Shown: positions 11,073 through 24,186, counted from the first letter of the stretch. The stretch is 64,000 nt of DNA from Cottoperca gobio (GCF_900634415.1 NC_041371.1:12401019-12465018); one strand, 5' to 3'. Made by a program: numbers and translations. The notes: generated from the letters alone by a model not told the origin.

Positions 11073-11952
11073 TATTGCAGAATAAACAAGCTCAAGATTC
11101 GTCTTTTTTCAGGGAAAATGTTTTGTACATGATAAGCATGCAATCGAAACACACTTGATCTCTGCAGTTGATGTATTTCTTTATTCTCATATCAGAGCCA
11201 CAATTAAGCTTATTGTCAGAGATTTAAATGGTGGCATGAAACAAGATGAATTTGCATGTGTGGCTTCACAAATATCTATCTTGTGTGAGTGTGTGCACCC
11301 ATGTGGGAGTGTATGTATGGGATTGTTTGTAACCCCTCAGTGTGTGACTTTGCTGACTCTGACTCCCTCCCGGCCAGCTGCTAAACAGAAGGTGCTTGGT
11401 GGGGTGGGCTCATTGGTCAGGGGCTTAACTTTGCCTAGCAACAGGGCACCCATAGAAACCACAAAACCAGCTACCACCGCACATTATTAATAAAGCTCAT
11501 GTGCACATCATGTGCACATTATAACCGCATCAGATTTTGTTTAAAGATGACAGTGGGGATACAAGAGAAGAGAGGTGACTGATGCAAACCTGTCGAGCCA
11601 CATTGCCAGTGTTATTTGAAATAAATAAAATGCGGAAAAAGACCAAATCACATGATGAGTGATTATTAATGCATTTTGTGTATACAATGTTTTGGCTAAA
11701 TTGTCCCTGAAAATATTTGTCTGGGAGGACAAAAGAGTACTTTTGTGCTGCTCAGCTGATACCTGTTTATTGATCATTCAAAATGATTGGAGATAAACAA
11801 TTATAAAAGAATAATATATATTCATAATAATTTGGAATTAATAACAGAACACGTGTTAGATTTGTTGTTTTAAAAGTTCCAAAATGTATAAGATTCAGAA
11901 AGATATAAATATATTACAATGGGTAGCTTAGGATAGTCATTTTAAAACCAGT

Positions 11953-12810
11953 TCAATATGACCAGGGATGTAAGCAATGGGCAGCAAAGGAAATAACAGC
12001 TTGGTCTATTTTGGAAAAAGGAGAATTTGAGAGATTTTTATAAATCTGAGAGAGAAATCTGATTTTGGGACACATGTATTCTACAGATACCTTCAACCGA
12101 GGGATTACTACAAGAAAAGAAATCAAAGCAGATCCCTTCAGGGAAGTGAATGGTGTCATCTATAATCAAAGCATGTAAAAAAAGTAATATAAGAATCATT
12201 TTGGCATTATATCAGAGATTTTACTAATGATGAGCACTCAACTAAATATATAAGGAGACATGATGAAAAACAGCTTAATGCTGAAATTTCCGATGATGAT
12301 TGACAAACCAAGACACACCATAAATCCACCAATTCACAGACATTGAGGGAATATTCCTGTAAATCTTTTTATCCGTTTCTTTATTACACTGAAAGTGAAA
12401 AGTAAGCAGATGCACAGATATCATAAATGGTGGAGAGAGTGGGGATTATATGATGTTGATCACTCACATGCTTTTTGGAAATGTCAGAAAATAATTGTGT
12501 TTTGGGAAATGGTATGTGTAAAATGCTTCAACAAATACTGGGACATAAGATCCCTATGAGTTGATAAGTACTTTATCTGTCATTTCTCTGAAGAAAGGGT
12601 TCTGGTGAGTGATAGATATTTGGTTAAGATATTGCTAGTAGCAAGCAAAAAAACTATTACTAGGAATTAGGGAAATTTAGCATCGACGACAAAGGACCAA
12701 TGGCTAATGGTTAAAGAAGGAAAAGCACAACTGGGAGAAAAATTGAGAAGATGTACTGCTCTGCATGCGACGCCATTAGAATGGAGCTGTGAATAAATGT
12801 ATATATACAA
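11953..12810 (+). mobile_element. Degenerate L1-like (fish Tx1/Swimmer-type) LINE ORF2 3' fragment
   Basis: Plus-strand translation, moving between frames, gives several blocks typical of the C-terminal part of L1-type ORF2. These are a GTHVFYRYLQPRDYYKK-like block near 12070-12115, DHSHAFWKCQKIIVFWEMV at about 12460-12515, and a K.ITRNW...KDQWLMV block at about 12650-12715. Frames change and stops intervene, so it is a dead fragment. There is no intact reverse transcriptase. It is inserted antisense to nyap2. The class assignment rests on recalled motif patterns. Boundaries are approximate. Confidence 0.6.
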
Positions 12811-13382
12811 CACTTTATTAATGTGAACATACTTCCCATACTGTTTTTCGTTTGTAATTGTTAGTGCTTAGTGTATTTATTAAATGTTGAAAACGTTTTA
12901 GCCAATCAGGATCTTCCACGGCATTCTGCTACAGGTGTCAACCCTCTCATATGTTTTGGGTGTGAATCTGCTGTGACTGTGTGCATGCACAATCATATAC
13001 ATGGATTGTGTGTGTTGGTGGGTGGGTGTGACTGGAGTAGTGGTGACTGGATTATTTATAGGATATTTGCCCAGTGATTGGCTAGAGGACAGACCACAGG
13101 TGCACTTGGACCAGTTGGAGTTGACTTGTCGTCGGGCAGCTCTGGCTCTCTCCCTGTGACACCATGCGACAGGAAAAACAACATCACAGGAAAAAAAAAA
13201 AGGAGATCTTGAGGGGAAAAAAAGATTGAAATGCGAATGCGTGCACAAAGGGTAAAGAAACGAAAGCAGTCGTTTGAAATTTGCAAGCATATGTAAATAT
13301 AAGTAAATGTAAGTGTGTGGTTTGTGTGCGTGTGTGTGTGATTATGAATACACTTGCGCGTTTAAGTAAATTTGTGGGCATC

Positions 13383-13386
<4 letters not shown>

Positions 13387-13433
<47 letters not shown>

Positions 13434-13472
13434 GAGTGTGCGTGTGCGTGCGTGTGTGTGTGTATGTATGTG
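13387..13472. repeat. (GT)n microsatellite
   Basis: GT repeat with GC-containing interruptions towards the right end, in nyap2 intron 1. Confidence 0.95.
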
Positions 13473-15679
13473 AATAACTTCTGATGAAATACAATAAAAG
13501 AAACCCAGAGTGAGACAGCAGCAGGCAGGAAGGCCCGCCTCACTCAAACCTAACGTGCTGATCTGATTGGCCTATGGCTGTTCCAGCTGTCACCAGGCAG
13601 AACACATCTCCTACAACTGAGCTCACACTTAATCTCTCTCTCTAACAGGTTTTTTTTCTCCCCCCCCCCACTCTTAAATGCATTTGCTCTAACAAGCTCT
13701 TTCGCCCTCACACAATCACAGAGGCCATTTGTTTTTTTTTCCTACCTTTGACACAAACACATTTTTCTATTGCTCATGTCCATGCATGCACATGTACATA
13801 AGCACGTGCTTGCACACGCATGCACACATGAATCCTCACACTCTGTCTCGCTCTCAGTCAGTTACTGTAAAAATGGGTCGTCTCATTGACCTACTTATAG
13901 GCCTCATGAAAAATCCAGTTATTTTTTAGACTCTTCCTCCAGTGACTGTGTATTAATATTTTAGCTTTGGCAACAGCTGAGAGACAGTGGAAGGATAGCA
14001 GGACAGTAGAAGCCACTTTCCTCAGGCATAGCCCAGTCTGTCCCATTCAGCAAATTACTTTACAGGCCTGCATCAGACTGCTATTAACAATGGAAGCAGG
14101 GACATTTGCAGCCAAGTGATAAAGGAAAGTCCAGGATGGACTGTGGAGTGTAATTTAGAACTTCTGATGGTATACAGTTGAATTCTAAGTCAGCTTTGAT
14201 CATGCAAGTGATATACACTACGCATACTGTACAATGCAAGAAGTGGCAGTGGAGAAACAGCTCTTTTTTAAATCGCAGGACAAAGAATCACATCTGGTCA
14301 TATCAATGTAATCATCTGATGCACAGCTAAAACTCCCAACAGCTGCTAAAATACTTTTTACCGTGTCTGACCAGACATAGATTTCATCCCACTGCAAACT
14401 GATCATCATTAGATTAATTGTTTGATCACAAAGTGGAAAACATGTGAAAACACTACTTTCTAGGTGGTATATGTATTCCATTGGATAATGCTACTTATGG
14501 GTAATGTATACTTTACAACAAAAAAAGACAGAAAAATTGTAATTTTAATTTAATGCTCTTTGTTTCTTGACTTGTTAAAATGATACTTTTCAGATGAGTT
14601 ATCAGTCCAAAAAAATGTAATGAAAAATTATATTATTCCATGTTAGAGCCAAAGAAAACAATCAAAGCAGATGTAGCAAAGCTACTGTCTTGAAGCAAAG
14701 CTCAAATAATCGTTAACCAATAAAAAATTGAAAAAAACAAAAACAAAATCCTAAATTAAGTCAACAGTGATTCTTGGTGTAATTTCAGACTTCCCTTAGT
14801 TTTTTGGGGGAGGAACAAAGCAACACAGATGTCCAAGTCTTCGCACAAACACATTCCAAACCCCTCTGCAATGTCCTGTTATCAACACAACGACTCTGGA
14901 GACTCAGTGCTCCCTATTCTACCCCACAACACAACCACGACGCATCCACATGCTGGTCACGTTGTAAGTGCGTGCCGCTTATTCGCTCATGTTTCAGGAT
15001 GCCCCACAGTGGTGGTGCTGCGCGCTGTGGCACAGCTGGAACTGCTTGCTCATCACAACATGTGAAACAGGGAGCAGCAGCACATGTGACTCATTTTCAC
15101 TAGGTTGTAAGGGGTGTTACAACAGCTTATTGACAATGATACAACTTTCTAAACAGTTGGAAAATGTTCTTACAACAAACAGGATAGTTTGGTATACTTA
15201 AGTTAAATCGCGAACAGCATAAGCGGAAGTCTCTTAACGTGTTGCATTCTCATCCTCAAATCCTAACACACTGTCTGTCACAGCCCGCCCCAGTCCTTCT
15301 TAATTGTAAACGCTCTTCATCTCAAAAATGGAGCAGCGACGACCTCCATCCAAGGACAAGTCCTAAATAAGTCTAAAAGTGAAAAATTAATTATCCTCTG
15401 CAGATCATGGGGTGCACCAGTCCACACTGGCAACCCCTAAAATACAGCAACCTGCCATTGCCAAAGGGACCCTCTGGCCACTTGTCCCAATTCCTTACAA
15501 ACTCTTCCTGAAGTGAACCCAGTGACATGATTGCATTTAGAGAGCAGCATCCAACTGGTGAGCTGTAGCAAGACTGTATGAAAAGTATGTATTTTATAGG
15601 ATGTCTCTGTGCAAAACCTTTGTCAATGAGTCTGTTTTTTCGTTTGTGAAGCCTTTTATTTGTTTTTGTTTCTTCTTAC

Positions 15680-15881
15680 CTCCTTATGGCTTCCTCCTGT
15701 TTTCTCTTCTTGTCGTTTTTCTCCTGCAGGAATGTCCTATTTTTCTCATTCCTGGCGTGGTCCAAGTTCTGAGCTACCAGGCCGTTGTAGGCTCTCAGCC
15801 CATTCTCCTCAACATACTGGAAAAAACGGAGAGTTTCCTCCTCTTTGGCGCTCATCATTCTTCAAGTGTTTCCACAGCATT
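15680..15881 (-). CDS. nyap2: nyap2 exon 1 (first coding exon): PI3K adapter NYAP2
   Basis: NYAP2 is a neuronal scaffold that, once tyrosine-phosphorylated by Src-family kinases, binds PI3K p85 and links it to actin regulators. The coding part (15680-15858) encodes residues 1-59 and most of Arg60. It starts MMSAKEEETLRFFQYVEENG, continues AYNGLVAQN and ends KRKQEEAIRR. This N-terminal block is specific to NYAP2 rather than NYAP1. The start is the ATGATG at 15858, because an in-frame TGA lies three codons upstream. The acceptor TGTCTTCATCAG (AG at 15883-15882) precedes 23 nt of 5' UTR, so at least one noncoding exon lies further right. The donor is AGGAG|GTAAGA. All six exons (179+317+1065+1398+104+294 nt) give 1118 residues. 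The left-to-right exon order is reversed because the gene is on the minus strand. Confidence 0.93.
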
Positions 15882-16131
15882 CTGATGAAGACATAAGGAA
15901 AAGTGTTAGTGATAATTGTTTGCCTTGAAGAGATAAATACACAACATACTACTAGTATTATGGACTATTAGGTCATCATATAAGAGTATGGTCACAAAAC
16001 AAACATGCTGTTATGCCATTTTTCAAGGTCAGCCTTGGTGCGAGGAAAACCGATGGAGGAAGATTGCATCAGCACCATAATAATGTCACACAGAGTTTGT
16101 GTGATGCTGCTATTGTTTTTTTTATGTTTCA

Positions 16132-16232
<101 letters not shown>

Positions 16233-17027
16233 GCTCGCAAATAAAGCTCACGCTAAATAGTAAACAGTAAAGAAACTCACTATCTAGCTACAGTTACTCA
16301 TAACCTTCAGTTTCAGTTTTCTTATTGGCAGTGGATCCATAGCGGCTGTTCATTTTCTCAGTTGGGTTTGCACATTTTCTGGCTAAAATTATTGGCTGTC
16401 TGAATGAACTGAAAAAGGGCTTTCATCTTCTGCAGTTGCAATATGTGCTGGGCTCAGATGTGAAAATATAACACTCCTGGGACCAACCACACAGATTAAA
16501 TGAACCACTCTTACTAGACTGTGATACATGGTTTTGCATACACGGATATCAACATCATTCTTGTGTTTAAGATCTAAAATTAGTATCCTCTTCAGTCCTT
16601 GCTGCCTTTTGATTCCGTAAAAAGACTATTACTGACAGAATCGTTGTCATGAGAAAGACTGTGGATGTTGCTGTGAGGAAAAGCCTCTTCAATGATACAT
16701 CCACATTGGTGCAATTGTACTGTGATTCACTCACAGTGTATGACGTGATTCAGTGTGCATGCATGTACATTTGCCTAATAACCTTCACAACTGCATGCAA
16801 CATAGTATATGTCATGTGCAACAGTCAAATGTGAATTTGGAGAGGCCAGTGTTGGAAGGGAAGAAGACAGTGCACGCTTTTATGTAGGTCAATGTTTTCA
16901 GATCAGCCTAAGACTCATGCTTGTTTACGTGTGAGAGAAGCACTGAGTGTGAGTGCGTGTGGGGAGGGGGAGGGGGAGGGGGTTTGTGATAACTGTATGT
17001 ATGTTTGTGTGTACGGAGGCAAGGGCA

Positions 17028-17056
17028 ACAAGGGGGGGGGGGGGGGGGTCGGGGGT
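17028..17056. repeat. G-rich homopolymer run
   Basis: A run of about 18 G followed by TCGGGGG. It is preceded by GGGGAGG-type repeats at 16961-16982. The plus strand has G-quadruplex potential. Confidence 0.85.
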
Positions 17057-19211
17057 ACTTGCCAGATGGAGATTGCAGGGCCAACTGAGAGACTGGCCAT
17101 TGTCTGGCCATCCTCAGCATCCCTCTAACTTGTGTATTTCTATCAAATCCAGCATGGTGCCTAGGTCACTGGGTTTATCTTCCACTCCCTATGACACATT
17201 CTCAACACTGCTTAGCATAGCTTTATACAGGCACGAGTAGAAGGCTGACAGGAGCCAACAGAACAGATGGAATCACCATCTTGGAGCAGAGTTCAAATTA
17301 GGGCACAAGATCATGGTGTCAAGTGGCCCCCGATTATCACTGGTAGACAGGCACAGCCGGAGATCTATAGCTGTACAAAGGAAATACATCTTGGTTTCTG
17401 AAGAGAAACAAGGTGTACCAGTTAGATCTGCTAAGGGTGCAGCAATAGGAAGGCACAGTTCAAACAGTGTTTGAGCTGAATTAAGCCTGCCTGCCTAATC
17501 CCTGTAAGCCTGCAGCAGCAGTCTGCACTGGAATCAGCTTGTTTATCACACTGTTTTTACCAACCAAGCCTTTCACATTGGATTGTCCTCCCATAACTCA
17601 TCGACGTAAAATGATATTCTTATTCGCTAATCTCTATAAAACCTGTCAATTGAGCAACCAATTTTTCTCAACAAAGCTTTATTTCCTCTCTATTCTAATT
17701 ATTTCCCTTTCACTTTATGCGTCTTCTCTGTTTCTCTTCTCTATCTCAGCTATTCTCTCACCCTTTGCCCCAGCTGACATGAGCTGCAACAGTTGGAACA
17801 CAGAGGTGCACTTTGCTTTTAAAGTAAATGAAAGTGGCACACCGTTTCTGTTTCCAGGCAACCGTGTCACAGGAGAAGGGCAGCATGGATATTCTAGAGA
17901 CACAATGTCAAAAAGATTGCAAGGCCAGTAGTCTGGTGACAACGTGCGTGGGCGCTCATGCACGTAGACACACATATCAGTGCGGCACAGTGGGCCAAGT
18001 AAAGGTTTACCTGTAAACCCAGGCACAGACAGATGCGACACATTTTCTTTGCTTTTGGGATTTTTATGTGGATGAGTAGAGAAACAACCACATTTGCATG
18101 CATTATGACGTGTATAGCATGAGCATTTGCTGACATATATGTTTGTGGGTTTATGGGTCATTGTGAAAGCAAGTGTTATGATGCATACTTACAATGGGGC
18201 TCTGTCCGTGCTAGTTTGAGGACTAACTTGTCGTCTGTCTTCCCCTGATGGATCCAGTGCACACTAGTGAACTCTGACCTATGCTGGAGCACCCATGCAC
18301 TATTCCACTTAAATCCACATAGACTTCCATCCATTGTATGGTCCACTGATTGACTTGCTAGAAGGAGTCCCTGTGACCCAGGATAAGGCTGGTGCTAGAG
18401 GGGAGCTGGGCCATTGGGTGACCAGTCCAATGCTCCCTCCCCTGGGCAGAAAAGGGAGTTGTGACCCCTCCAGTCCAGATGGTGCCAAACTCCAAGTCAG
18501 GTGCCAGCTTCACTGCTCCACACATCTGCACATGCTAGAGACAGAAGGAAGACGCAGCGTAGCAACAGACCGCACCCGCAACCGCAAGCATGTCACAAAT
18601 ACACAGTAGCACTCTCAAACACTCTGACATCAAACTCCCCTTGCCGTTGCAGACCAGGCACTCAGTCTTTCTTCTTTCCCGGAATGTCTCTCCTTCTACT
18701 TTAATATGTCCGAATGCACAAAATGTCTCAGAGTGTCGCACAGGTGAAAAGAGTCCTCATCCACAGTGCCCTGAAGGGAAAGCACAGTGGCATGTGTTTT
18801 CAGTTATGGCATTCCCTGCCGGCTCCCTCTGCCCTGCTCGTCCGCACAGGTCTGTGCAGTCGGTCTGTACAGTCGGTCTGTGCTTAAGCAGATGACACCG
18901 GGCTTCCCAACTATAGATCACAACAACAAGAACACGCCCACTGCCTACTGTAGCCACCTTCTGCTAGAGCGTCATCCTCTCTCCCTCTCTTTCCTTCCAT
19001 TCCCTACACAATTTCTCTTGCTGTGCGCTTTTCAACTCATCGTCACGAGCACTCATACCCTATTCTCTTTCTCCAGTCAGTCAGTTTTGTTGTTTTTGTC
19101 TCCTGCCTTCCCTTTGCAGCTGCACTGTAACTGGAGCCTGCCGAATGTGTTTTTCTAGCTTTCAGCACCACGGAGAGCTCTCTCTCTCTCTCTCTCTGTC
19201 AGAGGGTGAAA

Positions 19212-19417
19212 GGGGGGGGGGGGGGGGGGGGGTTGGGGGGGTGTGTGGGTTGAGTGGGTGGGCACACTCAGACAGGGCCAAGTGGAAAGATGGGGGAGGT
19301 GGGGGGGTTGGAGGGCTGAGTGGGAGGAGTCACCGTGTTGCCAGGGTGTGACCTCATTAGACACAACCTCCTCTTCCCCCGGCAACCGCTGCGCCCCCCC
19401 CCCCCCCCCCCCCCCCC
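19212..19417. repeat. Poly-G (21) and poly-C (24) runs facing each other
   Basis: G21 at 19212-19232, then TT and seven more G. C24 at 19394-19417. The two runs are complementary on one strand, about 160 bp apart, with purine-rich G sequence between. Homopolymer lengths this large are unreliable in most assemblies. Confidence 0.8.
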
Positions 19418-20089
19418 TCACCGACACCCAAATCCACCCTCCCGTCTCTCTTAGAGCTCGTAAACAAGACCACTACACAAAAACACTTGCAGTGAATACA
19501 CCGTGTTGCTCTCAAGTGCATTCATTACATGTACAGTAGCCAAAACAGAGCAGAACAAAAACAAAGAGAAGCAAATGCATGAAAGCAAAATACGCAAAAA
19601 GGGAAAACAATACTTTGCAATTTCCCATACACACACATTGACATGCTGATGCAAGATTAGAATAGGTTTGCATAGACAAACAAATCAAGCAATCCAGAAT
19701 AGACTTGTTCCCAGTGGCTACAAAGATGAAGAGGATGAAAGCAGGGACAGAGTTGAGGCTGAGTTGTGTGTTTGTCAGGGGGCTACTGCGGCTGTCGTGT
19801 ACTTTTGCTTGACTGTCTGGGGACGAGTATTGGTTTCTACAGTGCTGTCGGTTGTTTATGTGGTGGGAGCGCCTGGTATATGATGCAGAAGCAGGGGTTG
19901 AGGGAGGGTGAGCGGTGCGAGTGGGGGGCTGGGTTTGCGCGGGTGGATTAACACCGTCGACACAAAAGGATTAGGGAGCAGAGATCTGTTGTTTTCATCA
20001 ACCCTTCCCTCCATTTCTCTTAACCCCTCCCCTTCCCCCCCCTCACTTTCCCCCCTCCCTCTATCCCTGGTTCTGTTTCGCACACTATG

Positions 20090-20096
20090 TGTGTGT

Positions 20097-20159
<63 letters not shown>
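20090..20159. repeat. (GT)n microsatellite
   Basis: About 70 bp of GT with one CTGT interruption. Confidence 0.96.
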
Positions 20160-20160
<1 letters not shown>

Positions 20161-23100
20161 AGTAGGAGGTCGGAGGCACCAAAATGAGTTCGCAAACATT
20201 TGGTGATCAGTTTAGTGGAGAGAAGGGGATAATGGGGTTGTTGAAAAATAAAGCAAGGGGAAGGGGAGCCAAAAAGAGCAACAACACACTATTGAGTTCA
20301 GCAGGGCTAGGTGTGAACCACTGTGCTGGATTGCATATTATTATCAAAAGAGGCAGCTGTTTTGGAGTGAGGATAGGAAAGGTAAAATAGGGTGAAATTA
20401 AACAGTATTTCTCTGCATCCAGTTCAAACACTTCTCTCATAAAAGCATGCCACATGCCATAAATAGACAATTGCTATGATCTCACTGAGATAAAATGCTC
20501 TGTCAAAAAGGTAGTCACCCCCTTTTTTTGCCTATTGTGAGGGATTTGGTCGACTGGTCACGCACAAAGCAAGTCACTCCATCCAGACCAACTCAGCACA
20601 CGCACCCATGCACATGCACATACACAAGGGGACCGGTTTGACCTCAGTGCATGGCCCATGTGTACAAGCTCAAAGGAAGTATTTAGATCCTACTCACTTC
20701 AATGAGCACAAAAAGTGAGGAAATCTCAGGGGTGAATGGGTTAAACAAATGTTTCCACCTATGTGCACAACAGTACTTTTGTTTCGTGAACAGTGGAGGA
20801 CGTTCCCTAAGGGACAGAATAGGAGGTGAAATAAGATACAATGGCTGCAACTTTTCAGTTCACACACGCTTACAGACACATAAAGACTTGCATACAAAGA
20901 GAAAGGCATTCAAGCTGCCTGAATACATTACTGAAAGCATGTTTTGCTGTATTCAAATTAATTTGTAGATTGAGTTTGATAATGAAATTATTGTTCCCAG
21001 CCAAGAGAGCGACACTGGTATTGTTTTCACATCGTGTGTCTGTGTGTGTCATAATGGCAAAATGTGGTCATGGAGACACCTACTGTAGCGGGAACTACCA
21101 GAGTCGGTTTTGTGTATTTTGCCAGGTGTTTATATGTTTGTCTGTCAGTCAGTCAGTCTGTCTGTCTGTGGACAGATGTTTATCAACGAGATTGTGTCGC
21201 AATTGCAAGATGCAGTCACAAAACTTCACAGATATGTAGTAAGTAGCAAGGTAGGAAGTGGGGAAGGGGTCAGTCTGTATTTTTTATGTTTATTAAAGCT
21301 GATTAAACCGATTGTGGGATGATACAAATCAGAGTAAGACATTTGATATGATTATATGGGCTGCGAAAGGCCAATAGTAACTTAGAGCCAAGCCTCTCAC
21401 CTTCTAGTGACCATCTAAGGCCCATAGCATTAGGGAACATACTGTATGTTAAGTACTGGCACATTGCATTTTGGCTCAACAATATATATTATTTGTTTGT
21501 TAGCTCATTTTGGCTGGGTGCTGATCCTAATACATCTGATCAATGTTTTGGTTAAATACCTCTAATATCAAGCCAATAACATGCACTATGTCAATCAGTC
21601 TTTTAAGTTATTGTCAAAGTAACATAACCTTACCAGTTCATGTATGTAGTGGGCCATTGTCACATTAATTGAATGCTTACACATACAAACCAATGGGCCC
21701 TGCAGCGGATGGCTGGTACTTGGTTCAATCATGCACGTAATGATGTTGTATTGATCCACTGCTGTAACAGGCTAATGAAGAGTCTATGAAAACCATTAAG
21801 CCAATCAATTAAATCCCACTGAGGAAATAGAGTCAGAGCAAGGACTCTGCTTTACAAGGCTTTATTAAGTGCAATTTCTTGCTGTTAGGGATTGGCACCT
21901 ACATGGTGCTACTGTAAATGGCATCTGTTTCTAAGGAGGGTGTGGGGGGGGGGGGGGACTGTCTGTGAGGATTGGTGGCATTCTCTGTTTTCCGTCTCTT
22001 GGAGTGTAATGCAGGTGAGGATGAAGAAGGCAATAGCAGGACAGATAGTGAGCCTGAAGATGTCAGACTCTCATTAAAGATGCAGCACGGCTTACTTCCA
22101 CTATTCCCATCTTTAGCTGAGAGAAATGGAGCATAAGGTTCCTGCTCTGGACAACAGTGTGCAGACATTTGACCACTCCATGTTACATGTATGCTTGCAC
22201 ACACTTTATGTTCTCAATGCATACCATTTTGTGGATGTTCTGAATACAAGGTGCTCCATTACTTAGGAAGGTTTTTCCCAAAATATTATCCACATGTTTC
22301 TTAGAATTCAGCTAAACAGCATGTGGTAATGTTCTATTTAATCAAGCTTCCCCAAACTCATTTATCACCACTTCCTCCCTCCAGAGATGTCAAGCTGAGG
22401 CATGTCTCTAACAACCACCCTCCAGACTTCCCGCTGTTCCACCAAAACAAAGAGGTGAAAATGGGAGACTGAAGAGCGTAATCTCTCAAACAGGCGGGTG
22501 AGGGCTCCAATCTTGGGGGTTTAACCCCCTGTAAACCCCTTAAATACCCAGTTTAGAGGGCCTAGAACTGATGGGCTAAAGTCCCCAGAGATTGTTTACT
22601 AACTACTGGAGTCAGACACAGCATGAGGACACAGAATGAGAGATCCCCTGCCATGACGACTGCAGCCACCTCATCCTTTTGTAGACCAAGTTAAAGGATT
22701 GGATGGGCTTAATTAGCGTCACAACACAGTTAGGTTCATGGCCATCAGGTTAAAAGAAGTTCAGCAAGAGAATGCATTGCAGACTTTCTGATTATGGATA
22801 GATATTGTTCTTCAGGGATAACAAATTGATGCTGAGTGAACAAATGTCCTCTTTTCTGTAAATGCTATGTGTGACTGATGACCTACGGCTGCCAGCTACT
22901 AACTAGGGATACAGGAGATTATTTTAGTTCAAAATGAGAGCTTTCAAATAAGGTTTGTACTGGCCGTAAAGAAAATAGTGACTTTCTGTCACCTCATACA
23001 GGTTAAAATGACAGAAAACATGTTGTCCTTGTCACCTCCTACTGACCTTATTTTGAACTATGTTATGGTACTTCAGAAAACTTAACCTGCAAACATTAGC

Positions 23101-23216
23101 ATCAAGGGTGTCTGAGCGATGACTCTGAAAATAAGGGTTATTGGCGCCATCTGCTGACCAAGTTTTAAAACATATAATTTCTCTTCCCTCACATGGTATA
23201 AATAATAAGTTCTTAC

Positions 23217-23262
23217 CAGAAGCAGCAGCATCAGGAGTGTCCGATGTACTCTGTACATCTCT
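23217..23262 (-). other. Candidate 46-nt noncoding 5' exon of nyap2
   Basis: On the minus strand a 46-nt segment is bracketed by a good acceptor, TTTATTTCTACAG (AG at 23264-23263), and a strong donor, TCTG|GTAAGA (GT at 23216-23215). It lies upstream of nyap2 exon 1, which needs an upstream exon. It contains an ATG that would open a short upstream frame. Acceptor-donor pairs of this quality occur by chance, so this is tentative. Confidence 0.3.
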
Positions 23263-23971
23263 CTGTAGAAATAAAGATCTCACTGGTTTTTTTTTGTACT
23301 TCTTCTGAAATAGTCCAAGAGGATCCAGATATGAAAGTGATAGGTCCTGATTGCAAAAATATGATAAAATGCAATCAGAATCCTCAAATTCAAAACAAAA
23401 ATTCTCAGGAGCATTGGACACCCCATTTAGTCTGGGCGCCTAATTTGGATTTAAAAAAATCATACACAGTAAAAAAAGAAAGAAAGAAGGAAAACATTGC
23501 AATTTTCTGTTATATAAGAATGGCCAATCATATCCTAAAACGTGCACACACTGTAGGCTACTGTATAACGAATATTTGCCTCAACACATATATAATTGTG
23601 GCTATTGATATTGGTTATTGCTGTTTCATTTGTGATTTCAAAGTTACGCTAATACTAACTATGAACAATTGGACAATTTACTGTTTAGACTACTGTAATA
23701 ACTAATGATGACTTTTTTCACTGCAGACACTACACTGTGACATGTCATAACAGGAAAAGCACAGGTATTTAAAACGTTGATGATAGCTGCATTACACATT
23801 TTTAACTGGACACTAGTGTACAGCACACGTTTTTGCATGAACCCCCCCCCCGTTCACCTTTCTTAATTTCGGATACTCATTAAGGTACATTGGCAACACC
23901 TGTAGCTGGAACTGTATTTAATGAGAATAGTATGCATGACAACAAACGGGCTAGCTACTTAGTTAGCTTAC

Positions 23972-24186
23972 CTTTTAGCGAGTTAGCTAACTAGCTACCT
24001 CTCGTCAGTAGGTTATCTATAGTGACAAGTTACCAGGGTCTATAGGCTCAAGTGATGGTGTATTCTGTCAGTATTTTTAAAATCTCCAAATTCGATAGTT
24101 TTAGTGGAAAAAAGATTGCTAGCCTACTGTTACGTAGCATGATGTCGTTCAAACGTTTTACCTTTGCTCCAAGCAGTTTATCTCAG
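23972..24186. promoter_or_regulatory. Candidate divergent transcription start region
   Basis: A minus-strand donor, AAAAG|GTAAGC, has its exon end at 23972. A plus-strand start ATGATG at 24139 opens 16 codons (MMSFKRFTFAPSSLSQ), ending at a strong donor TCTCAG|GTAAGC at 24187. The two diverge from about 24.0-24.13 kb. The DNA between is rich in GCTAGCTAACTAG-type text. A divergent promoter serving nyap2 on one side and another transcript on the other is plausible but unproven. Confidence 0.3.

Larger units (their letters stand above)
10368..15679 (-). other. nyap2: nyap2 intron 1
   Basis: A 5.3-kb intron. It holds the GA tract, two GT microsatellites and a decayed plus-strand L1-like fragment (about 11.95-12.8 kb). 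The rest (about 13.5-15.6 kb) is AT-rich sequence in which I recognise nothing. Confidence 0.75.

Noticed and set aside
14804..15103. 99-residue plus-strand frame with many cysteines
   Set aside because: Two overlapping frames of similar length exist here. There is no signal peptide, no domain and no splice context.
433..15858. Assignment to MYO16 or NYAP1 instead of nyap2
   Set aside because: MYO16 shares the YxxM and PPLLVFPP blocks, but there are no myosin exons and the N-terminal FFQYVEENGL block is NYAP2-type. NYAP1 lacks that N-terminus and the SPLDELTNLF segment as I recall them.
23032..23421. 129-residue minus-strand frame overlapping the 46-nt candidate exon
   Set aside because: No recognisable domain, and it runs across the candidate splice sites. 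Chance open frame is the simplest reading.
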